64,000 nucleotides of DNA from Micromonospora terminaliae (GCF_009671205.1 NZ_CP045309.1:6218001-6282000); one strand, 5' to 3'. Counted from the first letter of the stretch, positions 8,439 through 16,940 are shown. Program-made: numbers and translations. Notes: generated by a model not told the origin, from the sequence alone.

Positions 8439-8706
8439 GCCGTCCGACGCTACCAACGGCCTGGCCGGTCGGCCGCCCGACGCGGCGGGCCACCGCGCCA
8501 TCCGCTCCGCCGGTTTGTGATCGACTCCGACTCGGCGAGGTGGCGGCATCGAGGGGCGTCGGATACCGCAAGCTCGGCGACCTGGAGTTCACCAAGACCC
8601 CGCCGTGCCGCGCCGCGCCGCGCCGCGTGGCTGGGTGCGGGCGCACGTCGGGCGGTCCGGCGTGAGCGGTCGAACCATTCCCCGTCCGGCGGTATCCTTG
8701 CCGCTC

Positions 8707-8883
8707 GTGAGCGATCCCGGCATCCGTGTCCCGCGCGGCGACGACGACCGCGTGGTCGACCTCAGCGACGACTTCGTGGTGCTGCCCGAGCAGACCACCG
8801 ACGACACCGACCGTGGCTGGGGCGAGCGCTCGTCGGGCAACGACGACTGGCTGCTCGCCGAGCGCCCCCCGCACTGGGACTGA
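8707..8883 (+). CDS. Small acidic conserved protein, 58 aa
   Basis: A 58-aa highly acidic protein that begins MSDPGIRVPRGDDDRVVDLS and ends DDWLLAERPPHWD. The tryptophan-rich C-terminus is, as far as I recall, conserved in short actinobacterial proteins of unknown function. TATCCT at 8693-8698 lies 8 nt upstream of the GTG and there is no Shine-Dalgarno sequence, so the transcript is probably leaderless. After the TGA the same frame stays open for 26 codons, all ending in G or C (see findings). Confidence 0.75.
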   Translation: MSDPGIRVPRGDDDRVVDLSDDFVVLPEQTTDDTDRGWGERSSGNDDWLLAERPPHWD

Positions 8884-8960
8884 CCCCACTCGCCGACGTC
8901 CGCCCGCGCCGACCTGTCCTCGGCGGCGCTGTTCGCCAACGTCCCGTCGGCCGTCCGGAC

Positions 8961-9140
8961 CTGAGCCGTGTCCGCCCCGGGACGAGCCGGTGGTGCCGCG
9001 CGGCCCGGGTGGCGAGGCATCGGGATCCAGCGGCCCTACGAGTACCGGCTCGTTCCGGGCCTGAGCCGTGTCCGTCCCGGGACGAGCCGGTGGTGCCGCG
9101 CGGCCCGGGTGGCGAGGCACAGGAATCCAGACGAGTACCG
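8961..9140. repeat. Imperfect tandem direct repeat, 100-bp period
   Basis: Copy 1 (8961-9030) and copy 2 (9061-9130) are identical at 66 of 70 positions, and both are followed by ACGAGTACCG (9038-9047 and 9131-9140). Both copies start CTGAGCCGTGTCCG. The region lies between the 58-aa gene and the convergent SAF-domain gene and holds no gene that I can support. It may be a local duplication of an element inserted in the intergenic region. Confidence 0.85.
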
Positions 9141-9178
9141 CGGGCACCGCACCCCCGATCACGCCTACCGGGGCCGGG

Positions 9179-9784
9179 TCATTCGCGTACCACCACGGCG
9201 AAGCGGCTGCCCTCGGGCAGGGCGACCGCGCGCTGGGCCTGTTCGGGGCGGAGCGCCAGGTAGAGCGCCGAGGAACCGTCGACCGCCCCGGCCGCACCGA
9301 CCACGTCGAGGACGAGCGCCCGCGGTGCGAGCAAGGTGGCCGTGCCCGCCGCCCCGCCCGCCGGTACGACCAGGAGGTCCACCCGGGCACCCGGGCGGAG
9401 AACCGCCAGCGCGGCCGGCTCGGCCAGCCGGACCGGCACCCCCACGGCCCCGGCCGGCAACGGCAGCGCCGTGCCCCGGCGATCACCAGCGGCCGGCGCG
9501 CCACCGCCAGCCGGAACGCCACCACCCCGGGCACCACCAGCCGGGGCGCCGCCAGCTGGGGGCTCACCGTCCGAGGCGCCACCAGCCGGGGCATCGCCGT
9601 CTGCGCCGGGAGTCACGGCCGGGCCCGGCGGACAGCCGGCCGGAGTCTGCAGGACGGCCGCGGCCAGCCCGAGCAGCACCGCGACCAGCGCGACCCGGAG
9701 CAACGTGCGCCCCCGGGGCAGCCCGCGCCAGCGCACCGGCCGAAGCGATGCCTCCCCACCCACCACCAGCGCCCTCCCACCCAC
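9179..9784 (-). CDS. SAF/RcpC-domain membrane protein (CpaB/FlgA-like)
   Basis: The 201-aa protein has an N-terminal positive segment, one transmembrane helix at about 29-46 (LLRVALVAVLLGLAAAVLQ), a long Gly/Ala/Pro linker and a C-terminal SAF-like domain (VPVRLAEPAALAVLRPGARV, then DLLVVP). Proteins of this shape are often labelled FlgA or CpaB-like, but no pilus or flagellar genes are nearby. A position next to the fmdB/cyclo-ligase genes is, from memory, common in actinomycetes. I infer an exported envelope protein; the exact role is unknown. The linker is a degenerate repeat (GGAPAGGARGGGVPAGGG). Confidence 0.7.
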   Translation of the reverse strand: MGGRALVVGGEASLRPVRWRGLPRGRTLLRVALVAVLLGLAAAVLQTPAGCPPGPAVTPGADGDAPAGGASDGEPPAGGAPAGGARGGGVPAGGGAPAAGDRRGTALPLPAGAVGVPVRLAEPAALAVLRPGARVDLLVVPAGGAAGTATLLAPRALVLDVVGAAGAVDGSSALYLALRPEQAQRAVALPEGSRFAVVVRE

Positions 9785-10364
9785 GACTCCGACCGGTACG
9801 CGGGCAGGCTAGGCGCCGAATGACGGCCCCGGCCGCCCCCGCCGGCCCACCTGTGGAAAACCGTCCGACCTGTGGACAGGCCCGGGGAAACGGACAAGCA
9901 CCGGGAAACGAACGTTCGCTGATCGAGCCCGGTCCAGGTGCGTTCCGACGCGTGTTGGCGACCGAGATGCCGACTCGGTACCGATCCGGTGGATCAGGCT
10001 GGGCATGGCGTCCCGGCCGGCGGGATCGAGCGGCGTCCGGGCCGAGAGCTGATGACGCCCGCGAGGGTGATCGCCAACGACCACGGGGCGGCCCGAGCGC
10101 CCGTTGACCAAGAGGCGACCGCCGTAGCCCAAGAGGCGAGCGGCCGTTGATCAAGAGGTTTGCGTCGGCAGGGCGCGAGATTCTGACGCAAACTTCTTGA
10201 TCGACGCCGGAAAACTCGGGCCGCTGCCGGAGGACTCGGGCCGCCAGGACCGGCGGAATGGCGCTCGGGCTGGCCCTGCGTGAGCAGCTCGAGACGGCGC
10301 CGGGTGGGCGCATCACACTCGCCCCGGCACCTGCAGCGAGCCGGGGGAGGAAAGCCCTGGGGAA
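9785..10364. other. Intergenic region of about 580 bp without a supported gene
   Basis: Several frames are open here, but none has consistent G/C third positions, a ribosome site or recognisable motifs. The right half contains a cluster of degenerate repeat units (core CAAGAGG) at about 10100-10205, described separately. The left half shows nothing I can name. Confidence 0.6.
10147..10204. repeat. Inverted repeat with TTGATCAAGAGGTTTGCGTC arm
   Basis: The left arm (10147-10166) and right arm (10185-10204) are complementary at 18 of 20 positions, with an 18-nt loop. Two shorter relatives of the left arm (CGTTGACCAAGAGGCG near 10102 and GCCCAAGAGGCGAGCGG near 10128) lie just upstream. From memory, this type of palindrome recurs between genes in Micromonosporaceae. 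It could be a dispersed REP-like element or act as a terminator; no T-run follows. Confidence 0.7.
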
Positions 10365-10405
10365 CGCGAAAAGTGGCCATCCGCGTCGGATGGCCACTTT
10401 TCGCG
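10365..10405 (-). terminator. Terminator hairpin downstream of the FmdB gene
   Basis: A perfect 19-bp stem (10365-10383 with 10387-10405) closes a 3-nt loop. It starts 5 bp after the stop codon of the minus-strand FmdB gene. There is no long U-tract on that strand, as is common for actinobacterial hairpin terminators. Confidence 0.85.
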
Positions 10406-10410
10406 GGTGG

Positions 10411-10758
10411 TCAGGAGGAGGAGCTGCTGGCTGCCGGCGTCTTGCTCCCCGACGAAGCGGAGGAGGACGAGCTGGACGAGCCGTTGCTCGACCCGCTGGA
10501 CGAGCTGTCGGACGAGCTGCTGGTCGACGACTCCGACTTCGCCGGCTTGCTCGTGGTGCTCGTGGTGCTGTCGGAACCGGACGAACGGGAGTCCGTGCGG
10601 TAGAAGCCGGAGCCCTTGAACACGATGCCGACGGAGTTGAAGACCTTGCGCAGCCGCCCCTCACACGCCGGGCACTCGGTCAGCGGCGCGTCAGAGAAGG
10701 ACTGCACCGCCTCGAGCTGGTGGCCGCACGCGGTGCAGGCGTACTGGTACGTGGGCAC
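10411..10758 (-). CDS. FmdB-family zinc-ribbon protein with poly-Ser tail (Ruc-like)
   Basis: The 115-aa protein begins MPTYQYACTACGHQLEAVQ and has a C4 zinc ribbon: CTACG near residue 9 and CPACEG near residue 32. After about residue 60 the chain is almost only serine, threonine and glycine and must be disordered. The gene order FmdB, cyclo-ligase, galU, moeA-like matches M. tuberculosis Rv0991c onward; Rv0991c (Ruc) is reported as a redox-regulated chaperone with a zinc-binding head and a disordered tail. I infer the same role here. GGAGGAG just upstream fixes the GTG start at 10758; the longer frame from 10824 is not supported. Confidence 0.85.
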   Translation of the reverse strand: MPTYQYACTACGHQLEAVQSFSDAPLTECPACEGRLRKVFNSVGIVFKGSGFYRTDSRSSGSDSTTSTTSKPAKSESSTSSSSDSSSSGSSNGSSSSSSSASSGSKTPAASSSSS

Positions 10759-10820
10759 GTTCTCCTCCGGATCTTGGCTCGGCCGCTTGGCACTCGACGG
10801 ATTCGAGTGCCAATGGTGCG

Positions 10821-11468
10821 TCATGGAACCCGGGTTCGTCCAGCGGAAGCGCCTTGGGCCACATCCGGCACCGCCACCAGGCCGCCCCCCGGCGTGATCA
10901 CGAACCGTACCGGCCGGTCGTGGGGTTGCGCCGGAACCTCCTCGACCAGTTCACCGTCGTGCAGGAGCGCCACCGTGGGGACCGTGCCGGGCACCCGGGC
11001 CAGCGCGCGGTCGTACGAGCCGCCGCCCCGGCCCAGCCGGAACCCCCGGCGGTCCACCGCGAGCGCCGGCACCACCACGAGGTCGGCCCCGGCCACCGCC
11101 GCGCTGCCCAGCGGCGGGCCGGTCGGCTCGCGCAGGCCCCGGCCGGCGGCCCGCATGGACTCCGGGCCGGTGTAGGCGGCCCAGTCCAGGTCTAGGTCGT
11201 CGAGGAGCACCGGCAGCAGCAGCTCGGCCTCCGGCGGCAGCGCCGCGCGCAGGACCGCCGGCAGGTCGGCCCCGCCGGGCTCGGAACCGACCGGCACGTA
11301 CGCGGTCATCCGGGCCGGCCGCAGCCGGCGTACCAGATCGACCAGCCCGGCCTGGACGGCCGCCGCCGCCTCGGCCCGGCGCGGCGCCGGCAGCGACCGG
11401 CGGTGGGCGAGCAGCGCGACGCGGAGGTCCCGCTTGGTCACATCCGCTTCATCCGAAAATTCCGGCAC
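10821..11468 (-). CDS. 5-formyltetrahydrofolate cyclo-ligase
   Basis: The 215-aa enzyme converts 5-formyl-THF to 5,10-methenyl-THF with ATP. The family motif LGRGGGSYDRAL is near residue 150, and the N-terminal KRDLRVALLAHRRSL helix and the AYVPVGSEPG segment fit the fold. CAGGAG lies about 7 nt upstream of GTG 11468, so I preferred it over a TTG six codons earlier. The FmdB gene follows after 62 bp on the same strand. The GGDEF gene runs divergently from an 83-bp gap. Confidence 0.88.
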   Translation of the reverse strand: MPEFSDEADVTKRDLRVALLAHRRSLPAPRRAEAAAAVQAGLVDLVRRLRPARMTAYVPVGSEPGGADLPAVLRAALPPEAELLLPVLLDDLDLDWAAYTGPESMRAAGRGLREPTGPPLGSAAVAGADLVVVPALAVDRRGFRLGRGGGSYDRALARVPGTVPTVALLHDGELVEEVPAQPHDRPVRFVITPGGGLVAVPDVAQGASAGRTRVP

Positions 11469-11551
11469 GCAACACTCCTGACGCAACGCTTGCCTCCCGG
11501 TCGCTCTGTGTCAGCATCGCAGGGAGGGGCGCAGTACTTCCGGGGGGAAGC

Positions 11552-13744
11552 TTGACGCTACGCGGGCGGTTGACGGCGGCCTTCCTCACGGTGGTGTTGG
11601 GCCCCGTCCTCCTCGGCGCGTTCTTCGTCGGGTCCACCCTGAGCGCCGTCGACCGCGGCCGCGCCACCGAGCGGCTGGGTGTCGCCGCGGCCGGGGTGCG
11701 CACGTCCGTCGACGCCCTCTGCCAGCAGCTCCGCGCGGCGGCCGACGCGGTTGCGCTGGTCGCCGACCCGGCCGCCCGACCCCGCGCAGCCGATCAGGTG
11801 GTCGGCCGAGGCCTGGCCGCCGCCGTGGTGATCGCCGACCCGGCCGGCCAGACCAGCTACGCCACGCCCGGCGGGCCGCCCGGGCCCTGGCAGGACTGCG
11901 CCGCCGACGCGACGACCGGGACGGTCCGCGCGCTCGCCGCCCGGGTCCGGCTCCGCGACCCGGCCGGCGCCGACCTGGGCACGGTCGCCGCCGCGCAGCC
12001 CGTCGACCCGGCCTTCGTGGCGCGGCTCGCCGCGGTGACCGGGGCGGGGGTCACCCTCCTCGACGACCCGGGCCGGATCACCCACACGACCGAGGACCGG
12101 GAGGTACGCGCAGCGGTGCTGGCCGCCGCCCGCCAGGCGGACGGGGATCGGGTGACCGGCACCGCCGACGGCCGGTACGTGCGGCGGGTCGGTCCCGCCC
12201 CCGGCCAGCCGCTGGCGCTGGTGCTCTCGGTGCCGGGGGAGCGCCCGCCCGGGCTCTACGCGGCCCTGGTCGGTGCCGTGGTGCTGGCCGCGCTGCTCGC
12301 CGTGGTGGCCGCGTGGCGGCTGGCCCGGGTGACGACGCGGCCCCTGGTCGAGCTGGCGGGCGCGGTGGACCGGGTGGCGCACGGCGACCTCACCACCCGG
12401 GTGCCGGTCCGCACCCGCGACGAGATCGGGCGGCTGGCCGGCGCGTTCAACCGGATGACCCGGGAGACCGGCAGCTACGTGGCCGCCCTGACCAGCAGCC
12501 GGGACCAGCTCCGCGGCCACCTGACCGTGCTCGGCGACACCCTGGCCAGCACCCATGACCTGCAACGCATCCTGCGGGTGATCCTGCACAGCGCGATCGC
12601 CGCCACCGGCGCCCGGGCCGGCGCCGTGCTGCTGGTCGACGGCGACGGCGCGCTGGTCGGCCAGTGCGTCGAGGGGCTGGACGGGCGCTGGCCGAGCGGG
12701 GACCCGGCCGACCCGGCCACGTTGCGGGTGCCGGTGGGCGCCGGGATGCTCGGCACGGTGGCCGCCACCGGGGAGCCGCTGCGCGGCCGGTGGGAGCCGG
12801 CGGACACGCCGACCGGGGAGCCGTCCTGCGAGACGTACGTGGCGGTGCCCTTCGCCGCCCCCCGCGGCGCGGAACCCCGCGGCGACCCGGACCGGCCCGG
12901 CCACCCCCCGGCCGACGGCGACGCCGCCGAGCCCGACCGCGCGCTCGGTGTGCTGGCCCTCTACGACCGGCTCGGCGCCGACGAGTTCGACGACGACGAC
13001 CTCGTCACCCTGCGGACCTTCGCCGGGCACGCGGCCGTGGCGGTCGAGAACGTCCGGGTGCACGAGGAGGCGCAGCGGCTCTCGCTGACCGACCCGCTGA
13101 CCGGGCTGTGGAACTACCGCTACCTGCGCGAGTCGATCCGTCGCGAGGTGGAGCGGGCCAACCGCTTCGGCCGGATGCTCAGCGTGCTCGCCCTCGACCT
13201 GGACCGGTTCAAGCACGTCAACGACACCTGGGGCCACGCCGCCGGGGACGCGGTGCTGGTCGAGTTCGCCCGCCGGGTGCGCGGCGAGATCCGCGAGGTC
13301 GACCTCGCGTTCCGGCAGGGCGGCGAGGAGTTCGTGGTGCTGCTGCCGGAGACCGACGCCCGGGGCGCCACGATCGTCGCCGAACGGCTCGGCGCGGTGG
13401 TCCGGGACCAACCGGTGCCGGTGGACGGGCACGCGGGCGAGCCCGTGCGGGTGCCCGTGACCGTCTCCATCGGCATCGCCGTCTACCCCGACCACGCAGC
13501 CGGCGGGCAGCAGGTACTCGATGCCGCCGACGACGCGCTGTACGCGGCGAAGGCCGCCGGCCGCGACGGTTACCGGCTGGCCCAGGCCCCCGATCCGGGC
13601 CCCACCCAGGAGGTCCCCGTGGTGGTCGCCGCGGTCAGTCCGCCCGACGGACTGCCCCGGGCCGGCGCCGGGGACGCCGCGGCGGCGGCACAGGGCGGCG
13701 CGTCTTCCGGTCCTCACCCGCCGCGGCAGACCCGTGGCCGATAG
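11552..13744 (+). CDS. Membrane diguanylate cyclase: sensor, HAMP, GAF and GGDEF domains
   Basis: A 730-aa protein. Helix 1 is at about 8-28, followed by an extracytoplasmic sensor region to about 230 and helix 2 at about 235-257. A HAMP linker (TTRPLVELAGAVDRVAHGDL) follows to about 310, then a GAF-like region (about 330-500) and a GGDEF domain (about 510-680). The active-site loop reads GGEEF near residue 590 and is intact, and LTDPLTGLWNYRYLRE precedes it, so synthesis of c-di-GMP from two GTP is likely. The start is TTG with a G-rich ribosome site (GGGGGGAAG) just upstream. It ends 9 bp before galU. The interrupted GAF segment contains a low-complexity insert near residues 430-470. Confidence 0.9.
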   Translation: MTLRGRLTAAFLTVVLGPVLLGAFFVGSTLSAVDRGRATERLGVAAAGVRTSVDALCQQLRAAADAVALVADPAARPRAADQVVGRGLAAAVVIADPAGQTSYATPGGPPGPWQDCAADATTGTVRALAARVRLRDPAGADLGTVAAAQPVDPAFVARLAAVTGAGVTLLDDPGRITHTTEDREVRAAVLAAARQADGDRVTGTADGRYVRRVGPAPGQPLALVLSVPGERPPGLYAALVGAVVLAALLAVVAAWRLARVTTRPLVELAGAVDRVAHGDLTTRVPVRTRDEIGRLAGAFNRMTRETGSYVAALTSSRDQLRGHLTVLGDTLASTHDLQRILRVILHSAIAATGARAGAVLLVDGDGALVGQCVEGLDGRWPSGDPADPATLRVPVGAGMLGTVAATGEPLRGRWEPADTPTGEPSCETYVAVPFAAPRGAEPRGDPDRPGHPPADGDAAEPDRALGVLALYDRLGADEFDDDDLVTLRTFAGHAAVAVENVRVHEEAQRLSLTDPLTGLWNYRYLRESIRREVERANRFGRMLSVLALDLDRFKHVNDTWGHAAGDAVLVEFARRVRGEIREVDLAFRQGGEEFVVLLPETDARGATIVAERLGAVVRDQPVPVDGHAGEPVRVPVTVSIGIAVYPDHAAGGQQVLDAADDALYAAKAAGRDGYRLAQAPDPGPTQEVPVVVAAVSPPDGLPRAGAGDAAAAAQGGASSGPHPPRQTRGR

Positions 13745-13753
13745 TCTCGCGAC

Positions 13754-14749
13754 ATGTCGGAGCACTCAGCGAACCCCTCAGCGACCGCCGCGACCGGTCG
13801 CTCCCGCGCCGTCAAGGCCGTCATCCCGGCCGCCGGCCTTGCCACCCGGTTCCTGCCGGCCACGAAGGCGGTCCCCAAGGAGCTGCTGCCGGTCGTCGAC
13901 CGGCCGGTCCTCCAGTACATCGTCGAGGAGGCCGCCCAGGCCGGGCTCAACGACGTACTGCTGATCACGGGGCGCGGCAAGACGGCCATGGTGGACCACT
14001 TCGACCGCCGGCCCGACCTGGAGGAGCGGCTGGAGAGCAAGCCCGAGCTGCTGGCCGCCGTCAAGCGCACCGAGGACCTGGCCGAGATCTACACCTGCCG
14101 CCAGCCCGAGCAGCTCGGCCTCGGCCACGCCGTCGGCTACGCCGAGTCGCACGTGGGCGATGCGCCCTTCGCGGTGCTGCTCGGCGACGAGTTCGTCAAG
14201 ATGGACGAGCCGCTCCTGCCGGCCATGCTGGACCTCCAGGCCCGCACCGGCGGCATCGTGCTGGCGTTCTTCGAGGTCGACCCGGCCGAGACCGCGCGCT
14301 ACGGCATCGCCTCGGTCGAGCCGGCCGGGTCCGAGTTCGGCGACCTCGCCGAGGTCGTCAGGGTCACCGGCCTGGTCGAGAAGCCGAAGCCGGAGGACGC
14401 GCCGAGCAACCTCGCCGTCCTCGGCCGCTACGTGCTCCCCGGGAAGATCTTCGACGCGATCCGGCGCACCGAGCCGGGCAGCGGCGGGGAGATCCAGCTG
14501 ACCGACGCCATGGAGATCCTGCGTACGGAGGGGGTGCCGGTGCACGCCATCGTCTACCGGGGCACCCGCTACGACACCGGCCAGCCGCTCGGCTACCTCC
14601 AGACCGTGGTGCAGATCGCCGTCGAGCGCGAGGACCTGGGCGCCGAGTTCCGCAAGTGGCTCACCGAGTTCGTCAACAACGGCGACGAGACGGTCACCGC
14701 GGCGATCCTGAACGGGATGCGCGACCGGTCCGGCGGTGCCGGTACATGA
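13754..14749 (+). CDS. galU: UTP-glucose-1-phosphate uridylyltransferase
   Basis: The 331-aa enzyme makes UDP-glucose from UTP and glucose-1-phosphate. The nucleotidyltransferase signature AVIPAAGLATRFLPATKAVP is at about 21-40 with KELLPVVDRPVLQYIVEEA behind it, and LLGDEFV supplies the metal-binding aspartate. Residues 1-18 are a short Ser/Ala/Thr-rich extension. TAGTCT (13742-13747) ends 6 nt upstream of the ATG, fitting a leaderless message. The stop overlaps the ATG of the moeA-like gene (ATGA), so the two are translationally coupled. Confidence 0.95.
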   Translation: MSEHSANPSATAATGRSRAVKAVIPAAGLATRFLPATKAVPKELLPVVDRPVLQYIVEEAAQAGLNDVLLITGRGKTAMVDHFDRRPDLEERLESKPELLAAVKRTEDLAEIYTCRQPEQLGLGHAVGYAESHVGDAPFAVLLGDEFVKMDEPLLPAMLDLQARTGGIVLAFFEVDPAETARYGIASVEPAGSEFGDLAEVVRVTGLVEKPKPEDAPSNLAVLGRYVLPGKIFDAIRRTEPGSGGEIQLTDAMEILRTEGVPVHAIVYRGTRYDTGQPLGYLQTVVQIAVEREDLGAEFRKWLTEFVNNGDETVTAAILNGMRDRSGGAGT

Positions 14750-16059
14750 CCGCGACGGCCGACGCCGAGGCGGCCGCGAACGAGTTGACGCCGCTCGCCG
14801 ACTACCTGGGCAGCGTGCTGCGCAGGTTACGCGCGCTGCCTCCGCTCGACCTCGACCTCACCCAGGCGTACGGCAACGTCCTCGCCGAGGACGTGGTCGC
14901 GCCGCACGCGTACCCCGCCTTCGACCAGGCGGCGGTGGACGGGTATGCCGCGCGCTGGGAGGACATCTCCGGAGGGAGCCGGGGGCCGGGCTACGTCCCG
15001 GCCCCCTCCGGTATCCCCGGTGGCCGCAGCATCCGGCTCAACGTGGTCGGCGACCTGGGTGCCGCGAGCTGGCGCCCGGTCCGGCTCACCCCCGGCTCCT
15101 GCTTCTCGGTGGCGGCGGGCGCGCCGCTGCCCGTCGGCGCCGACGTGGTGGTCCCCGTGGAGTGGACCGACCAGGGCATGGCCGCCGTGGAGATCTTCCG
15201 CGCCCCCAAGCGGGGGTACGGCGTCCGCCGCGCCGGCGAGGAACTGCCCGCCGGCACCCTGCTCGCGCGCGCCGGCACGTACGTCTCGCCGGCCCTGGTC
15301 GCGGTCTTCGCGGCGACCGGCATCGGGCACGTGGTGGTCCGGCCCAGCCCGCGGGTGGTCATCGTGGCCACCGGCGACGAACTGGTCGACGTGGGCCGGG
15401 GCAGCCAGCCCGGGCAGGTGGTGGACACCAACTCGCACGCGCTGACCGCCGCCGCGGCCGAGGCGGGCGCGCTGGCGTACCGGGTCGGGATCTGCGACGA
15501 CGACCCGGAGGCGCTGCGCGGCCTGCTGGAGGACCAGACCCTGCGGGCCGACCTCATCATCACCACCGGCGGCACCGGCACCGGCCCCGGCGACATGGTC
15601 CGCCGGATCCTGTCCCGCCGCGAGGGCGGCCGGGCCGGGCCGGTCACCTTCTCGGAGGTCGCCCTCTATCCCGGAACGGCCCTCGGATTCGGTACGGTCG
15701 GCGCCGAGGAGGTGCCGGTGGTGTGTCTTCCCGGTGAGCCCGGCGCGGCGCTGATCGGCTTCGAGGTGCTGGCCCGCCCGGCCATCCAACTGCTGGCGGG
15801 CGCCGAGCCGGTGTTCCGGCCCAGCGTCCGGGCGCACCTGCTGGAGACGGTCTCGTCCCCGGTGGGGCTGCGCGAGTTCCGCCCGGCGCACGTCGCCGAG
15901 CGGCGCGGCGGCGGCTACACCGTGCAGCCGCTCGCCGGTGGGCCGTTCACCCTCTCCGGCCTGGCCGAGGCCAACGGCCTGCTCGTCCTCGGCGAGCGGG
16001 TCACCACCGCGGCGGCCGGGTCCACCGTGGACGTCCTGCTGCTGGACCGGCGCCGGTGA
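14746..16059 (+). CDS. glp: MoeA-like molybdopterin molybdotransferase / gephyrin-like protein Glp
   Basis: The 437-aa protein has the MoeA/gephyrin E-domain architecture. FDQAAVDGYA carries the family D-G motif near residue 60, the MPT-binding core reads ITTGGTGTGPGDMV near residue 275, and LPGEPGAALIGFEVL follows. In actinobacteria the copy in the order galU, this gene, rimJ, glpR (M. tuberculosis Rv0993-Rv0996) is reported as Glp, which pairs with the membrane receptor GlpR in cell division. The receptor gene is present 0.9 kb downstream. A true MoeA activity (molybdenum insertion) is not excluded. The insertion SGGSRGPGYVPAPSG near residue 80 is long for MoeA. Confidence 0.88.
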   Translation: MTATADAEAAANELTPLADYLGSVLRRLRALPPLDLDLTQAYGNVLAEDVVAPHAYPAFDQAAVDGYAARWEDISGGSRGPGYVPAPSGIPGGRSIRLNVVGDLGAASWRPVRLTPGSCFSVAAGAPLPVGADVVVPVEWTDQGMAAVEIFRAPKRGYGVRRAGEELPAGTLLARAGTYVSPALVAVFAATGIGHVVVRPSPRVVIVATGDELVDVGRGSQPGQVVDTNSHALTAAAAEAGALAYRVGICDDDPEALRGLLEDQTLRADLIITTGGTGTGPGDMVRRILSRREGGRAGPVTFSEVALYPGTALGFGTVGAEEVPVVCLPGEPGAALIGFEVLARPAIQLLAGAEPVFRPSVRAHLLETVSSPVGLREFRPAHVAERRGGGYTVQPLAGGPFTLSGLAEANGLLVLGERVTTAAAGSTVDVLLLDRRR

Positions 16060-16097
16060 GCGCGAGGAGTGAGCTTGCGAGCCCCGCAGTCGCGAAC
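16059..16097. repeat. Dispersed repeat copy A (GCGCGAGGAGTGAGC ... CGCAGTCGCGAAC)
   Basis: This 39-bp sequence directly follows the stop codon of the moeA-like gene. A close relative lies inside tatD (34029-34076): both contain GCGCGAGGAGTGAGC and TTGCGAGCCCCGCAGTCGCGA, and differ by a 5-nt insertion in between. Two copies in unrelated places show that it is a dispersed element. From memory it is widespread in Micromonospora genomes. It offers partly self-complementary arms (CGCG ends) but no protein. Confidence 0.85.
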
Positions 16098-16111
16098 GGA
16101 AGGCTGACTCG

Positions 16112-16756
16112 GTGAGCTGGTTCCGGCGGCCTCCAGGGTGGCCGGCGGTGCTGGTGGACGGTCCGGTGGTGCTGCGGCCGTACCGGCGGTCCGACGCGAC
16201 GAGCTGGTCGGAGATCCGGCGCGCCAACCGGGCCTGGCTGGCGCCCTGGGAGTCGCACCTGCCGGGCAGCTGGGACGAGATGAACTCGCCGGCCGCGTTC
16301 CGCTACGTGCACGCCGACCAGCGGAAATCCGCGCGGACCGGCGACGGCATGCCGTTCGCGGTCTGCCTGCGCGAGAACGGCGCGGAGCGGCTCGTGGGCC
16401 ACCTCAACGTGGGCAGCATCGTGCGGCGCGCGTTCTGCTCCGGGTACGTGGGCTACTGGGTGGACTCCCGGGTCGCCGGCCGTGGCGTCATCCCCACCGC
16501 GGTGGCCCTGGCCGTGGACCACGCCTTCGGCCCCGGCGGGCTGCACCGGATCGAGGTGAACATCCGGCCGGAGAACCAGCCGTCCCGCCGGGTGGTGGAG
16601 AAGCTGGGCTTCCGCGAGGAGGCCTACCACGTGCGCTACATGCACATCGACGGCGCGTGGCGGGACCACATCGGATACGCCATGACCAGTGAGGAAGTGG
16701 TTGCCGAGGGCGGGTTGCTGGCCCGCTGGCACCGCGTGCGTGACAACCGCGGGTGA
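16112..16756 (+). CDS. rimJ: GNAT family N-acetyltransferase, RimJ-like
   Basis: The 214-aa protein belongs to the RimJ/RimL branch of GNAT enzymes, which acetylate N-termini with acetyl-CoA. The acetyl-CoA loop is seen in SRVAGRGVIPTAVALAVDHA near residue 125, with LHRIEVNIRPENQPSRRVVE and KLGFREEAY behind it. This gene is the syntenic counterpart of rimJ between glp and glpR in mycobacteria. The GTG start is 53 bp downstream of the moeA-like gene, just after the dispersed repeat. The substrate protein is not known. Confidence 0.85.
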   Translation: MSWFRRPPGWPAVLVDGPVVLRPYRRSDATSWSEIRRANRAWLAPWESHLPGSWDEMNSPAAFRYVHADQRKSARTGDGMPFAVCLRENGAERLVGHLNVGSIVRRAFCSGYVGYWVDSRVAGRGVIPTAVALAVDHAFGPGGLHRIEVNIRPENQPSRRVVEKLGFREEAYHVRYMHIDGAWRDHIGYAMTSEEVVAEGGLLARWHRVRDNRG

Positions 16757-16940
16757 AGCCTCCCACTCACCACGCCCGGCGCGGCGCACGGAGAAGTCGG
16801 TCGACGGCCCGTAACCTCAAGTAACTGCAAGCTGTGGCAAGCGCTGCCTGCCCGCACGATCTGCGCCATAAACGACGGGCGACGGAAGAAGTTGCGGTCG
16901 TGTGGCGCTCGCCCCGAACTTGGTGACGGGAGGGGTGAGG

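Noticed and set aside
10821..11486. Earlier TTG start for the cyclo-ligase and an earlier start for FmdB (10824)
   Set aside because: Good ribosome sites are found only before GTG 11468 and GTG 10758.
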